Assembly: GCF_024868665.1 (NCBI RefSeq)
Contig: NC_079902.1
Coordinates: forward strand, 14,849,154-14,913,153
Length of the DNA stretch: 64,000 bases
Direction: 5' to 3'
From: Triplophysa rosa
Lineage: Eukaryota; Chordata; Actinopteri; Cypriniformes; Nemacheilidae
Both the position numbers and the translations under genes were made by a program. This document shows, in pieces, positions 24,701 through 35,478 of the stretch (position 1 is its first letter; the number at the start of each line of letters is the position of its first letter). The notes below the pieces were generated by a model. The model did not search any database. It was not told where the DNA came from and saw only the letters and a list, made by a program, of their open reading frames with translations.

Positions 24701-26074
24701 TGTGGACACATAAAAATAGTCATTTAATATTACTCAGGCGTGACATTGAAGTCCCCCTGCCTGCCATTTTCTGACTAATAATAAATATTTTTTCTTCCCA
24801 ACCTTTAAAAAAACCTTTCTCAGTTAATGCTTTAGGTGTTTTTATTTCTCTGACCTGATTCTATGCTGTACATAATTTATAAGATTTCATGTTGGTTTAA
24901 AAAATAAACACGTTTTGGGCAAAATAAACAGCGAGGTATAAAACAAAAAGCAATTTTTTATGTCTCTGCATCTTTTAAGACATTATGCTGAAAACAAGAT
25001 ATATCAATTATCAGAATCAGTTTCACTTCACAGTTGAATGATATCACTATATTGTATAGTAATACTAATGAAAAATACTAATATTTTTACATGTAAGTAC
25101 TTTTTGGAAATGCTTGTGATTGTAAGCATTGCTATTATTAATGCTAATGTTATTGTAAAAAAAAAATATGTGTGACATGCACACCATTATGTAAAGTTTA
25201 ATCTTTTAATCATATGCAGTTGTGCCTTTTTGTCCTCGCTTTAAAACACAAACACATTGAGCACACAAATCCACTCATCACACAGATGACCTGATTTAAC
25301 CTGTTCAGTATACGAAAACACCTGAGTCAGAGCATATAATACATCCATTCCTCTGGTTGCGAAGTGGAAATATAAGCATGTACACACCAGAACAAGCACA
25401 ACAGCACAAGTTTCATAATGTCCATTTGAATTTCTGTGCACAATGAAAGGATTTACATATATTTAAATTAGACTTAGTTTGTTTTCATAAATTGAATACA
25501 GATTAAATAACCCCTTAAATTATGTGTAACTAGGTGACTGAATGAAGAAACCTGTATGACTGCACCTTCTGTTTTTGCAATAGTGATTCATTCTAGAAAC
25601 TTGTCAATTTAATGGAGCTTAATACATACAGAATTTTGGCATGATTGTACAACACAATTGGCTTTTTACAGATCACACAAGCATTAAGGAACCATTAATT
25701 ACAACATGTTTAACAAGTTGTGCAAAGACAGAATGGGCAATTTACTCTACCATGCTGATTCAATATGGTGTTTCTATTCAGACTGGCCTGTAAATGAATT
25801 TTTACTACAGTCACTCATGATATCTAAAAACATAAAACCAATTTACAACAGAAACTTGAAAGCATTTAATGAAACTAAATTAAATTCGGCATTCAGCATT
25901 ATTCATTGTTTGAGCTCCATATTGTAGGTTTACTTTTCCTTTGAAATGTTTTACTTTTCAGGGTTTTATTTTCTTACGGCACTGATAGTTGATAGTTCAA
26001 AATCAATGTTTTTGTCGTAGTATTGTTACAATAAAGGGTCTCAATTCTCATTCAGGTCCTCTATTGACACTCCT
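20988..26074. other. Non-coding stretch, mostly unique
   Basis: No gene and few recognised repeats over 5 kb apart from a short (CT)n tract. GC-richer unique segments at about 22160-22380, 22700-22850 and 23690-23860 are the best candidates for conserved non-coding sequence. The part around 24600-25240 is very AT-rich. Confidence 0.4.
21742..21770. repeat. (CT)n microsatellite
   Basis: A 29-base uninterrupted CT run followed directly by an A-rich run. Confidence 0.95.
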
Positions 26075-26540
26075 GGGGCCTCGTTTATAAAACATGCGTA
26101 CGCACAGATTTGATGGTAAAGTATGCATACGCAAAAATCCACGGCAACGTTCACATTTATAAAAACGGTATTTGACGTGGAAAAGTGCTTAGCACCACAT
26201 CAGGGTCTGAGCAGACGTACGCACTTCTGCTTGTCCGAGTGCTGCAGGTTTTTTGGAAATATAAGCCATTCTTGCCGCTTGCAGGATTTGGATGTTGACA
26301 GGTGCTCTTTCATAAATCAATGACATTATTTAGACATCATTAAAAGGCGGAGATCTGAAACTATTAAGCTGCGTGCAATTCTACGATCATTTGCGATTTA
26401 TAGATTTCACATCTGATAGAGACGTACATGCGTTTGCTGTGTGTGCGTTCGTTCTATGAATCGCACGTATGCACTTTAAGAAATGATGGTAAAATCAAAT
26501 TTAGGACGGTTTCTACGCAACATTTTAGAAATGAGGCCCC
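26075..26540. mobile_element. Inverted-repeat element with GGGGCCTCRT termini, long copy
   Basis: The left end GGGGCCTCGTTTATAAAA is mirrored by the right end TTTTAGAAATGAGGCCCC. ACGCA/GCGTACGC-type motifs occur near both ends (CATGCGTACGCACAG near the left, TTTCTACGCAAC near the right). It is the same family as 4792-5010 but about twice as long. No open reading frame worth naming lies inside. Confidence 0.8.
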
Positions 26541-28019
26541 TGGAACACCTGATTTAATCTGATCAAGGCACCAGAAATAACTGTTTTGCAAAACTAATAT
26601 CGTTTAACTTTAACTATGAACTAAATTTTCTACAGGATAATTTTTTAGCTTCGTGTTGAAAGATGCTTCCTCAGCATTACTGTCAAGGGATCCACAGGAC
26701 AATTTTTATAATGTTAACGCTTGTTATGTGTGTTTTTTATGTACAGGGACATAATCAAGGCTGTTTTCAAGGTTTGCTGTCTAATTTAAGAACAGTTTGA
26801 TATTCTTTTGTTTCAACACTTATCCACTCAGTTTCAACTAAGGCTGTATTATTTTAGCCAACTTTAAAAATCTAATTGGGTTATTAAAAAGGTGTTGCAT
26901 GTTCATTCAATGGCTTTAGAAAAACTGGACATTACACACAAGATAGTTGAAAATCACACGTTACCCAACTGCCAAGAACTTCCAATACATTTTAGATGTG
27001 TGTTCCTGGAAATTTAACCCATGACCTTCTAACACAAAGTTTTTCTTTCCTGCATGTTTTTACATGTGTCAACATCACGAACCACTTAGTCAACATTTTA
27101 CAATAATATAAAATACTTATAAAACAATTAAAATACCTATTATGGCAAAACGCTACACTGTTCTGCATTCTAATTTGCCATTGGAAGCTAGAGAGCAATG
27201 CATGATGGGTAAACTTTGAAAAGAGGCCAGGGCTTATTTTACCATGCTGCAACACCATTAAAGTCACATTCTGAGAACTATGCCGAAGGCTCTCTCTCTG
27301 TCTCTCTCTCCCTTGCTGCTCTCCCCCCTGTGTTTCTGTCTCTCTTGCCCTGAAAGCGCGGCTGTAATTCCGCTGAATAGGCATATCATGAATTTAACTG
27401 GAGGAAAAAAGCTGGGTTGCGAGCCAGGCTTTTCTGTGCAATGCTTTATCAAAGTCAGCCAAGTGTATAAACAGATCCACTAGGCTTCTACATGAAAGTA
27501 CTGTTTGCCACTACAATCATTGACTCACGGCGCTGAGAAACAAAGGCAGCTCCTCTGTGGAGAGGTTACGGTGTCAATGAGACCACCCAAGTACAGTCTG
27601 CTTGGGCCTAGTATCAGGATTAACCAAGTTCTCCACTGTGGTCCTGAGCTGCAGGTCTTACTATTGATTAGCATTATTATAGCACCACATATCACACACA
27701 TGCTGTATACTTTTTAAACACTATTTTTAACACTTAAAGTCTGAGTAAAGTGAAATTAAAATATGTGTTCCCGAGTTTGTCATACAACAGAAAAGTGTGT
27801 TATTAACCACCCAGCCAAATTTGAATGGAGAAAAAAACATCCAAGTAAATAAAATAAGTTATCAAAATCTTGGAAAAATAAGCAGGACTGCTCTCTGCTC
27901 TCAAACACTGGGGGCGTGTCCGTTGCTGGCGCTGAAGCCATGCCCACTCGAGTCGCTCAGAGTCCCCAGTAGGCTATATGTGAAGACTTTTATGGGAGGA
28001 TTTGAATTCAAACACACGC
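26541..28019. other. Non-coding stretch flanking the foldback element
   Basis: AT-rich to 27700. A short CT-rich run lies at 27293-27335. From about 27720 the sequence has the look of a dispersed repeat (a segment with AGTAAAGTGAAATTAAAA, then a GC-rich part at 27905-27975), possibly part of a larger element into which, or around which, the foldback structure sits. Confidence 0.35.
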
Positions 28020-28091
28020 GAGTCTACGGAGTCCCTTTAGGGACATGAGGTGGAAAAAATATGAGAGAGAAGAGAAAATATTTTTTTAAAG

Positions 28092-28250
28092 GTTTTGCGT
28101 TATCTCGCAAAACTTTTGCGTTATCTCACAAAACATTGCGTTCCCTCGCAAAACTTTTGCGTTCTCTTGCAAACATTTTTGCGTTATCTCGCAAATCTTT
28201 TGCGTTCCCTCGCAAACACATTTGCGTTATCTCACAAAACATTTTGCGAG
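28092..28250. repeat. Tandem array of self-complementary ~21-bp units, left arm
   Basis: About eight units of the form TTTTGCGTTATCTCGCAAAA, with variants TTCCCTCGC, TTCTCTTGC and TTATCTCAC in the middle. TTTTGCG at the start of a unit pairs with CGCAAAA at its end, so every unit is a small hairpin. Confidence 0.9.
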
Positions 28251-28909
28251 TTCTGACAAACACTTCATGTTTAATGTCCCGCTGGCAGAATTTAAGACTA
28301 GCTCCGTACATAAACATTGGTCTATAGTCGCAGATTCCCGGACCAATAACTTGTGAGCTAAACGTTCTTATAACACAAATGACACCTCATTCTATGTAAC
28401 GTAAACAATGAATTTTAACTTAATTTTCCACAAATCGAGCCTTGTATTGATATCAGGCGGGAGCCGGCTGAGACAAGACCGAAGGGATCGTCTGTAAAGT
28501 GCAAAACCGAAGATCATTAGGCAACAAAAAATAGTCATTAACTTCAGTGCTACATACTGTAATACATCTCAAACCAGTTTAAATTCAGCAGGAGAGCATT
28601 AATGTGTAGACTGAATTTGGTGAGACCACAGTGTGTGACATTTAAGTTATTAATGACTATTTTTGTAGTAACGCTTTTCGGATTTACAGTCACTTTGCAG
28701 ACGGTTTCTTTGGACTTGTCCATGTCGCCTGCTCATACAGAGATCAATTTATATTCTCGTTTTGAGGAAGACTAGGTTGTAGATCATTGTCTAAGGAATT
28801 ATGTGTTATTTGTGTTATAACAACGTTTAGCTCACGAGTTATTGGTCCGGGAATCTACTCTGAACCGCTCCATTGTTAATGTACAGAGCGGGACAACAGG
28901 ACTTTTGAA

Positions 28910-29018
28910 TGTTTTGCGAGATAACGCAAACATGTTTGCGAGAGAACGCAAAAGTTTTGCGAGGGAATGCAATGTTTCTTGGGGGAATGCAAAACTTTTG
29001 CGAGATAACGCAAAAGCT
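28910..29018. repeat. Tandem array of self-complementary ~21-bp units, right arm
   Basis: About five units of the form GTTTTGCGAGATAACGCAAA, the reverse complement of the left-arm units, with one degenerate unit (TTTCTTGGGGGAATGC). The two arms have different unit numbers. Confidence 0.9.
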
Positions 29019-29090
29019 TTAAAAAAATAATTTTCTCTTCCCTTTCATACTTTTTCCACCCCATGTCCCTAAAAGGGCTCCGTACGAGTC

Positions 29091-30060
29091 AATGCGCCCA
29101 ATATTCGTTAATAGATAATTCACGAGTTCGCCATATGCAGAAAATTGTGCAGGTTAAAAGGTATGCGTATTTGGCGTGATGTCCATAGAGAGGGCAGGCC
29201 CGGTATTAGCCCGAACCCAGAAAGCTCCCCCGTTGCCCTGCGGGAGAAAACGGGCTTGTGGTGAGGAGCCGGGGTGGAGGGATGCTCGAAGACTGTAGAG
29301 ATAATGCAGGTAAGACAGCTTTGTCTATTTGCAGTGGTTCTCTCTTGAGCTGATAGGGTAGATGCTGAGATTGCTGATAGCGGACCAGCCGGGTGGGTTA
29401 TCTGCTCACGCTCCTTCCGAACTTTGTTAATTAAATATCAATCGCTGAAGCACATCGCGATCACGCACAGTGATCCTCCTTCCGTTCGCGTTATTCCCCT
29501 CCGTCCATTCACGTCTGCATTACTGTTTGCTTGTTATTTGCCGTGAGAATTGTTTAGTTGGGCAGAGTGAGAGAGCTTGAAAGCATATGCGTGAGAGTTT
29601 ACAAACCCTGAGGTCGTTATTGAGCAGACACCTGATGCTAGACACTCTAGTGATAGGGGAGTGGCCGCACATGCTCGGACGCTCCATTGCGTCATCAATC
29701 CCCAGTTTTAGCCCCACCCAAAAAATCCTGAACAGCGAATGGGTTAAAAACTGTTTAACGGTTTAACTCCACAATTCAGTATTACACACTTCTGTGTATT
29801 TGTAATGTGTTTCAGCAATACATTTCTAACATCTAAAATGTGTTTAGAAACAATTCTCAGGATTCTCTATACCCGGACTTTAAACTTTATTTTATTCATT
29901 TTGTTGCCTGAAAAGGCATTCATATTGTGTTTTGCAGACAATAAAATGCACAATTTAAAAATAGCGGCCTTCACATTTTTTTTTATTTATGTTTTACAGG
30001 TGGGATTATCTTATTTTCCATGATATTTACAGTTACTTGATTCTGAGAGGTTTGGTTAAT
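29091..30060. repeat. Probable dispersed-repeat block of unknown class
   Basis: The composition shifts to GC-richer at 29170-29480 (for example GAGCCGGGGTGGAGGGATGC), then passes through a segment containing GAACTTTGTTAATTAAATATC into AT-rich sequence with a CAACAATTCTCAG-like part near 29850. I have an impression of having seen this series as interspersed sequence in zebrafish, but cannot name the family. Nothing here codes for a recognisable protein. Confidence 0.35.
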
Positions 30061-30073
30061 CTATGACATAAAA

Positions 30074-30306
30074 GATGGTTTCATCGGGTGCACCCGCCGG
30101 GCCCAAAGTTCCTTCCGGTGTGTGTTTGGTTATAACAAAATGTATTTTATATTTAATTTATATTAATATGAATTCATATTAATGTTTTATTGTACTGTAT
30201 ATTGGTTGTATTAAATTACAGTAAAACTACTCAAGTTATTGATTTTACTAAAGTCTGGAAGTTAAGTGTGGGCAACATAACAGTTGTCGTTGCCACTGAA
30301 ACTGTC
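30074..30306. mobile_element. TA-flanked inverted-repeat element, short divergent copy
   Basis: The left terminus GATGGTTTCATCGGG and right terminus GAAACTGTC followed by TA (30307-30308) match the family at 20523 and 62587; TTCCTTCCGG near the left and GGAAGTTAAGTGTGGG near the right are the mirrored inner blocks. The left TA has become AA. The middle is shortened to AT-rich sequence, giving 233 bases. Confidence 0.7.
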
Positions 30307-30308
30307 TA

Positions 30309-31669
30309 TAGGTTAATATTATTATTCCATCAGCAGTAAAGTCACTCCATAAATGGAGGCGAAAATTAAATTTTCATGAAGATTTACAAACTTTTTTCTT
30401 AGACTGTTTTACAGTGATGATTCATACACAGTGATACCAAATATACTACTTTGATTTCGTCGTATATTTAATTAGCTATTATTTGCAGAAGCTGTATACA
30501 CACAAAGTAAACAAGAATAAACACATCTTTGGGCTGTTTGCAGTAAGATCATCACTTACTTTCATTACACAGAATTGCTCAGTTGCAGTGTAGCAAAGCA
30601 GTAAAAGGCTGCAGGACCGGCAGGGCAGCATTAGCTAACTGTCACCAATGAAAATACAAGCTAAATCCCTCTGCAGATGAGACGTGTATGGACCGCTGAT
30701 GCAATTACCTTGTCTAAGCTCATATATTCTGTCTCTCCTTCTCACACATTCATAACCCCCCCCCCCACAACCACACACACACTGGAACTTTCCAGTGACA
30801 TGGTTGCTTGACACCACTTAATTGGAAACTCTATTAAAACATGTCCTGTCCTGTACTTCAGGCTTTTTTGTCTAATTGCCAGCAGTGGATCTCTTAATTG
30901 AAGCTGTATGGTATACAACGCCGGTAGAGAGATGGAGAAAGTGAACAATAAAAACCATGCAGGAAAGAGACAGGCAGGCCGTGCGCCCATTCAATAGGAT
31001 GCAGCTCAGAGAAAACTTCTAATTACAGTATCTAAACTATAATTTGTTATACATTGATTGAACCAAGCGTGCATCAATGTCAGAGGTCTAAAACCAACCC
31101 CTCTGAGACAGTAGCGTGTGAAGACATCTAAATAAAATCCTGGTTCTGCAACGCACAGCTTAATTACTAAGGTGCCATCAATAACAATTCCAATAGACCG
31201 CTTACAAGCTATCTGTGTCAGAGAGGGGTCAGTTGCACGCATCGATTTTCATAAACTACAAGCAGATTCAGATCAACGGGAGCGGAACATCGTGAATTAA
31301 CATTCCGGGGGTTTGTTGTGAAGTGACTGCTGGGAAAGGAGAGGGTCCTCTTAAGAGAATGTGTGGGGAAAATCTAACATCTTTTGGTGCAGGGCCACCT
31401 GGGGTGCAGTCATGCGTAACTTCTTTCCACAGCTCATCATATTGTTGCCTCTAACGCTCACGGTACATAAACACAACGGTGACAAGGTTTTAAAACAACA
31501 AAGAGAACTGAAGGTCAAGTGTGAAGACATGTTCAGACCGGAACCTGCTGCTTTACGGTCTCGTTTTTATATTTAAAGGAAAAGTGCCATAAAAGTATTC
31601 AGTAAAAGTTGTAAGCGGAAATCTTTTGTTACCATAAAATAGCTTTAAATGAAGAACTAAAAGATGTTT
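30309..31669. other. Non-coding stretch, largely unique
   Basis: No gene. The parts 30560-30730, 30780-30990 and 31090-31350 are non-repetitive, with TTAATTG/TTAATTA homeodomain-type cores (30819, 30893 and 31161), and are candidates for conserved regulatory sequence. They are separated by a poly-C/CA tract. Confidence 0.4.
30756..30780. repeat. Poly-C and CA simple repeat
   Basis: Eleven consecutive C residues (30756-30766) followed by a short CA run. Confidence 0.9.
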
Positions 31670-31729
31670 CAAATGTCATTTACTGAAAATCTGATATTTA
31701 AAATGTTATTTACTGAAAATCTGATGTTT
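31670..31729 (+). repeat. Two-copy ~30-bp tandem repeat
   Basis: AAATGTCATTTACTGAAAAT then CTGATATTT is repeated immediately as AAATGTTATTTACTGAAAAT then CTGATGTTT. Confidence 0.85.
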
Positions 31730-31741
31730 GATGCGACAAAC

Positions 31742-32402
31742 TAAAGGAATAGTTCACCGAAAAATGAAAATTCAGTCGTTATTTACTCACCCTCAAGTTG
31801 TTCCAAATCTGTATAATGTTTTAGTTCTGATGAACACAGAGGAAGATATTTGGAAGAATGCTTGTCATCAAACAGTATTTGGCCACCATTAACTACCATA
31901 GTAGAAAAAATGCTTTATTTATTACATTGTTCTGATATTTGAAGATTTATGTATAAAGATATTTTGAAGAATTTAGGAAAGCAAACAGTTCTGGGGCACT
32001 TTTGACTCCCATTGTAATTTTTCCCACTATGGTAGTCCCTTTAAGCTCCAAATGTAAACCTGCAAACTAACTTTTGCCTCTCTATCGCCATATCTGGTTT
32101 AAACGTATGCAGTTACTTTACATACAGACAGTTTCCTGCAAAATGGTACCTGAGCGTTTAAAATATAAATCATCATTACACACTTTTTTATTTCACTGTA
32201 AAAAAATATTCAGAGGACAACTCAAAATTTTCTACTGACTGGTAACATCAAAATTTGTAAATTGGCTCAGTTGAGGTTTCATAAATGTATCACTTGTTGC
32301 TTCTTAACAGGAACTGATAAAATTTGCAAAACTTTATTGCTCAATAAATGTTGCCTTCTTTACTATGACAGAATTTAAAATTTTGGGTGAACTTTCCCTT
32401 TA
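31742..32402. mobile_element. Angel-type palindromic element carrying extra sequence
   Basis: The left end TAAAGGAATAGTTCACCGAA and right end TTTTGGGTGAACTTTCCCTT mark a degenerate member of the TTAA-flanked family. At 661 bases it is about twice the usual length; the part from about 32040 to 32340 does not match the family and contains a CACTGTAAAA motif typical of another fish MITE, so a secondary insertion is likely. Confidence 0.7.
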
Positions 32403-32844
32403 CGCGTACAGCATGGTTATAAGACCTTTTCTACATAAGTAACACATTTTGGTTAACAAATTTGGTTAGCAAATCAGCTGGCCCTTGTGTTTGTGTTTAC
32501 ACATACACATCCTGTTTGAGATTCTCTGATTATAGTTTCTTCTTATTCAGACACATAATTCACACTACATTATTCATAATTTTTAAGAAGCAGGACTCTC
32601 CAGACGTCTTCTGCTTTTTGTGACAGGACGCAGATCATCCTCTTTTGACAGAGAATATGTCAGGCACTCCCAATTGCACTGACACACCAGCATGGCAGCT
32701 AATTAAAATGAAATCTGTGGAGAACAGACAGTTAAAGAAGGAAAGAAGCACAATTAACAAGGTGACAGAGGTATCATTATGAGAGGAATCAAAGTTATAT
32801 ACTGTACTGTACTTTGGAAGTCACACATACAGTACTAAGAGGGG

Positions 32845-33118
32845 TAATTTCAAACCTGTATGGCTTTCTTTCCTCCGCAGAACACAAAAGAAAATATTTT
32901 GAAGAATGTTGGCAACCAAAAACAATACCCATTGACTTGCATTGGTTTTGTGTCCATACAATAGAAGCGAATGGGTACCTCCATTATTTGGTTAACAACG
33001 TTCTTCAAAATATCTTCTTTTGTGTTCTGCAGAAGAAAAAAAGTCATAAAGGTTTACAATGACAATAGGGTGAGTAAATGATAAACAGAATTTTCATTTT
33101 TGGGTGAACTATCACTTG
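32845..33118. mobile_element. Angel-type element, left-truncated
   Basis: Family segments: TTTCAAACCTGTATGGCTTT at the left, the paired motifs GAAGAATGTTGG and AACAACGTTCTTCAAAATAT in the middle, and TTTTGGGTGAACTATCAC at the right end. The left terminus is missing. Confidence 0.8.
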
Positions 33119-34544
33119 AAAATTACTAAGATTAAAAGCAGCTTTATTTTAAAACACTTATAATAAGTCACTTGGTGACACATCACTTAAACAGCACAGT
33201 GGGTTTTGGGGCATGAATATTCAAATCATGCTGCATAAACAGATGTGGAATAAAAACGCTTACATAAGTGCCCACCATTTAATGCTGTGGCTCTTATAGG
33301 GTCACGGTCAAACTCCCACCTCACCTCACCTCTTTTTTCTTTCTTTTTTTTTGAGACCTTTCTTAAATCTTTCCCTTTTCGCCGGGGCACAGCTGCTGCG
33401 CGTCCCTCTGTCTCCGGGGAGCGAAATGAAGAAGAAAGAGGTGAAAGGACTAGAGTGACAATAGACTGTGAGGAAGGAAAAATGTGTGTGCGCAGTGCCT
33501 ACTTTACCATCCTTGGCTGGTCAGGAGACTGTTTCCAGTCGGATCACCAGACACACACAGATAGCCCTTCCACACTGGTGAAGAAGCGTTCATCTGCCTT
33601 GACCTACACTTCTTCTCCCAATGGACACAGCACAAGCTGCCCAATAGACAGAGAGATAGAGAGAGACTGCAAAAGAGACATTAAACAATGTGCCTTCCAT
33701 CAAGTGTAAGTAACAAGCCGTTCAATTGAATTAAAGACGCTGACTTCAAGTTACCTCACTTCTTCGCAAATCTTATTTTCCATTTGTTTAGTTTCTCTAT
33801 AGAGCTCGGTATGTTGCTCATGCTTACAGACTGTCCTACTTACTTCTGTGTGGGGACACAGCCTGGTACTGCTGTGTGCATCCAGGTGAATATTTTCAAC
33901 TGAACTCTATTCGCCGTTCACAGCACACACGTGTGTGTGCGTAAAAAGCGAACGAGTGTGTATCTTTGCGAGGCCACAGCTGCATCGGTGAACCGTTCAA
34001 CGCAAGCTTCCTCTCAGGCTCATTTGACACTCGATTAGCTCACACCTGAGCAAGGCCTCTGCCCATACATCAGCCCACACCCGGACAGCACACACACCTG
34101 CGCACGACGACACGCACACTCAGCAACACAACCGCCGGCTATCATTGGTCAGAAACTGGTAGCTGCTAAAAAATGACCTTTCCAGATCTGGAGCTGTTGT
34201 TTTCTGAGGTAAAAACTATTTCAGACATTATGTTAACTGAGTCATCTTTCACGGATATGTTAACTCCAGGAATGGTAAATCTCAGCGCCTGCACAAACAA
34301 ACAACTCCAGCTTTTTAGCTTTGAAGATTCAGTTAGAGCAGTGATATGAAGATTGAGGTTTCTCATTAAATGTCGCTCAGAAGTTCTACAATACTACTTC
34401 TTTTTTAACATGTCTATACAAAAGCAGTTTCAATCACCGTCAGTGCCACTATGAATCAAAGCCAAGCTTTTCTCCCATTTCAATAGACCTGGACATTTCG
34501 GTTTTAGTAAGCTGCAAAGCAATAATTGGAGAACGCAAAAGTTC
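33119..34544. other. Non-coding stretch with pyrimidine-rich and CA-rich parts
   Basis: No gene. A CTCACC repeat and T-rich run lie at 33317-33352, and 33370-33710 is GC-richer with an open frame of no recognisable product. Around 34080-34130 the sequence is CA-rich. Confidence 0.4.
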
Positions 34545-34849
34545 TTAAAGTGATGACTCACCCAAAAATGAAAATTCTGTCATCATTTAACTGGCCCTCT
34601 TATCATTCCAAACCTGTATGACTTTCTTTCTTCCGCAGGACACAAAATAAGATATTTAAAAGAAATTTGGTAACCAAACATCGCCGGCACCCATTCACTT
34701 CAACCAATGCAAGTAAATCAGTGCCGGTTAACAACATTCTTCAAAATATCTTCTTTTGTGTTCTGGAGAAGAAAGAAAGTCATACAGGTTTGAAATGACA
34801 AGAGGGGGATTACATGATGACAGAATCACTTTCATTCGCATCACTTTAA
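34545..34849. mobile_element. Angel-type element with intact TTAA flanks
   Basis: TTAAAGTGATG at the left (34545) and CATCACTTTAA at the right (ending 34849) frame a 305-base copy. The interior has AAAATGAAAATTCTGTCATC and the paired AACATTCTTCAAAATATCTT block. The TTAA at both ends is the expected target duplication of the family, which I believe is placed near Kolobok-type transposons. Confidence 0.85.
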
Positions 34850-35478
34850 AGTTTGAAGTGTGGTTTAGCATTAGATTGTTGATCTATTGCATTGTCTTTT
34901 TTTATACCGCTCCGTTGTCATGTTTATGAGCAATTATAATGAGACATCAAAAATGTGTACACTCCTGATCTTACAGAAGTGGCTCACTCAATTATATCAC
35001 TTACACCTTTTGCCGTAGCCTTTGTGGGCTAACTGCATATTAATAGCCTAATTAATAGGAAACAAGAAGTTTAGTTTGAGTGACTTTTTGTATAGGGACA
35101 TGATTTTCCAACGTGCAGCCGGCAAGAGTAATTATAGCAACGTGTGAACGTAGTTGGTTCAGGAATTTGATAAGTGAGTGAAGAAAAAGACAAACAGAAC
35201 CTTTTGACTCTTCAGCTCTCAGCGAGACAAAAAGTGAAAATCCTCTCTAAATTCATATTTTATGAAATCTGCAGTGTAATTAAGCAAATCCATGAGAAAT
35301 ACCTGCGAGAGCTGTTAAACGCCCAGACTCGGCACGCACTGTGTGCAATAACAGAAATGTAAATGAATTTGCCTCTGATGCCAGCTTCTCTTCAATATTT
35401 TGACAAACACTGACAGGCTCCTGGGAAGAATGACAGCCAAAGTCATCATATGAAAGACAATTCATCACATGTTGCCAG
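34850..35478. other. Non-coding stretch with clustered TAAT cores
   Basis: No gene or recognised repeat. The segment around 35034-35070 contains CATATTAAT and CTAATTAAT, which are POU/homeodomain-like sites. Confidence 0.35.

Larger units (their letters stand above)
28020..29090. mobile_element. 1.07-kb foldback (long inverted repeat) element
   Basis: The termini are inverted copies: the left has TACGGAGTCCCTTTAGGGAC then ATGAGGTGG, and the right has CCACCCCATGTCCCTAAAAG then GGCTCCGTAC. Both arms carry tandem ~21-bp units (28092-28250 and 28910-29018) followed inward by matching blocks, such as TTCCCGGACCAATAACT at about 28336 and AGTTATTGGTCCGGGAA at about 28838. Pairing continues to about 28540 and 28645, leaving a loop near 100 bases. 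No transposase is encoded. The class is uncertain: a foldback or long-MITE type DNA element. Confidence 0.8.

Noticed and set aside
28092..28250. CRISPR-like array of regularly spaced repeats
   Set aside because: The units are contiguous with no unique spacers, the genome is eukaryotic, no cas genes are present and an inverted array lies in the other arm.
28061..28327. Repetitive open frames (Leu-Arg-Ser-Leu-Ala-Lys-type repeats) on both strands
   Set aside because: They are translations of the tandem ~21-bp units of the foldback element, not a gene.
33287..33709. 140-codon open frame on the plus strand
   Set aside because: No recognisable domain; it starts in a CTCACC/T-rich low-complexity run and has no conserved splice context that I can see.
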